Positions 63,321 to 64,000 of a stretch of 64,000 bases of DNA are shown piece by piece. Source of the stretch: Glandiceps talaboti. Its lineage: Eukaryota; Hemichordata; Enteropneusta; Spengelidae. The DNA lies in the NCBI RefSeq assembly GCF_964340395.1, contig NC_135557.1:20415725-20479724 (forward strand), written 5' to 3'. The notes under the pieces were generated by a model. It saw nothing but the letters and a program-made list of their open reading frames with translations. It was not told the origin of the DNA and did no database searches. Position 1 is the first letter of the stretch. Each line of letters starts with the position of its first letter. A program made the position numbers and the translations under genes.

Positions 63321-64000
63321 GTAAAATAACATTGACTATTCTAACAGTTGACAGCCATTAAAACAATGAATATACTAACAAATGTCTGGACTTTTATCAA
63401 TGTATTCATGTGGTTTGCCTTTTGCACAACAAGCAAGCCTTTAACCACATGTGACATGTACAAGAGCAACATGTGTCTATGTTTGTATTGCATTGTGCAA
63501 TTTTCTAAAAGTATGTACAAAACAACCTACAGGCAGCTAGCTGTAGTTGCATTGCTCTGTCCCAACAAAACAAACAAACAAACATAGAAACATGTTGCCA
63601 TATGAAATCAACTAGAAGTTCCTGGTTTAAAAGTTTACAACCTAACCTTTACCATTAGTTGTAGTCGGCCGCCATGTATCATACAACCCTCTTCACAGCT
63701 GTGATACGCATGATGTGATAAATTGTATCAGACTACATTAGTAGTATATATAGTAGTCTAACACAATCATTTTTAACAGTGTAACTAAGAACAAAATAAG
63801 CTAACTTTCAAAATCTATCATTTGGCTTTAAAAACAAGCTGTTCAGTTATATTTCTGATTATTATCATTTTGACTTTGGATATTATGATATTAATTAATA
63901 TTCATACACACAATTCTCGGTACCTGCAATAGAATTCTACCACCTAGGTTTGTCATAAAAATAATGACTATTTGATTTCTTGGTTAATATCAAAACTTCT

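Larger units (their letters stand above)
60655..64000 (+). other. Intron after Ig10 (to window end)
   Basis: No FN5 exon was found. It contains an (AAC)n run (60889-60921), short repeats with GCATCATTCTAATCTTATAA near 61455-61570, a small GC-rich hairpin near 61917-62013 and a 1.3-kb minisatellite. 63370-64000 is AT-rich with no supported feature. Confidence 0.8.

Overview
The window is a stretch of metazoan nuclear DNA: AT-rich, rich in introns, and crowded with microsatellites and minisatellites. It carries most of the extracellular part of one large plus-strand gene, a Dscam-type (Down syndrome cell adhesion molecule) homophilic receptor. I assembled 19 coding exons by reading frame, GT/AG splice sites and domain order: Ig1 to Ig9, FN1 to FN4, Ig10 (942 to 60654, about 4.1 kb of coding sequence). 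This order matches animal Dscam. The signal-peptide exon 5' of Ig1, and FN5, FN6, the membrane segment and the cytoplasmic tail 3' of Ig10, are not seen and presumably lie outside the window. Nearly all introns are phase 1 between domains, so domain exons can be skipped or swapped without breaking frame.

Layout: Ig1 (942-1292) is followed by a 22-kb intron made largely of tandem arrays. Ig2, Ig3 and Ig4 are clustered at 23.2-26.0 kb. A 16.7-kb intron follows and contains a candidate alternative signal-peptide exon at 35396. Ig5 (42.7 kb) is followed by an 8.5-kb intron with three inverted-repeat elements. From 51.5 to 60.7 kb the gene is compact: Ig6-Ig9, FN1-FN4 and Ig10 with introns of 0.16-0.8 kb. 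The last 3.3 kb is non-coding and ends in a 1.3-kb minisatellite.

No tandem arrays of alternative Ig exons were seen, so this is not an arthropod-style hypervariable Dscam1. Domain sequences (for example the Ig6 and Ig7 cores) resemble vertebrate DSCAM, but the gene structure, repeat load and CpG-containing introns suggest a non-vertebrate bilaterian, perhaps a marine deuterostome or lophotrochozoan. I cannot name the species.

Main points for follow-up: (1) a signal-peptide exon with a phase-1 donor inside the Ig4-Ig5 intron, preceded by CCAAT and TATA-like boxes, which could start a short Dscam beginning at Ig5; (2) one missing base at the Ig5 donor, which breaks the frame into Ig6; (3) an FN3 exon flanked by repeated copies of its own acceptor and donor; (4) oriented clusters of CTCF-like motifs; (5) TGACGTCA octamers embedded in several unrelated minisatellites; (6) two V-shaped minisatellite-bearing foldback elements and several MITE-like inverted repeats. 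All Dscam calls rest on reading the sequence and remembered family knowledge; no search was run.
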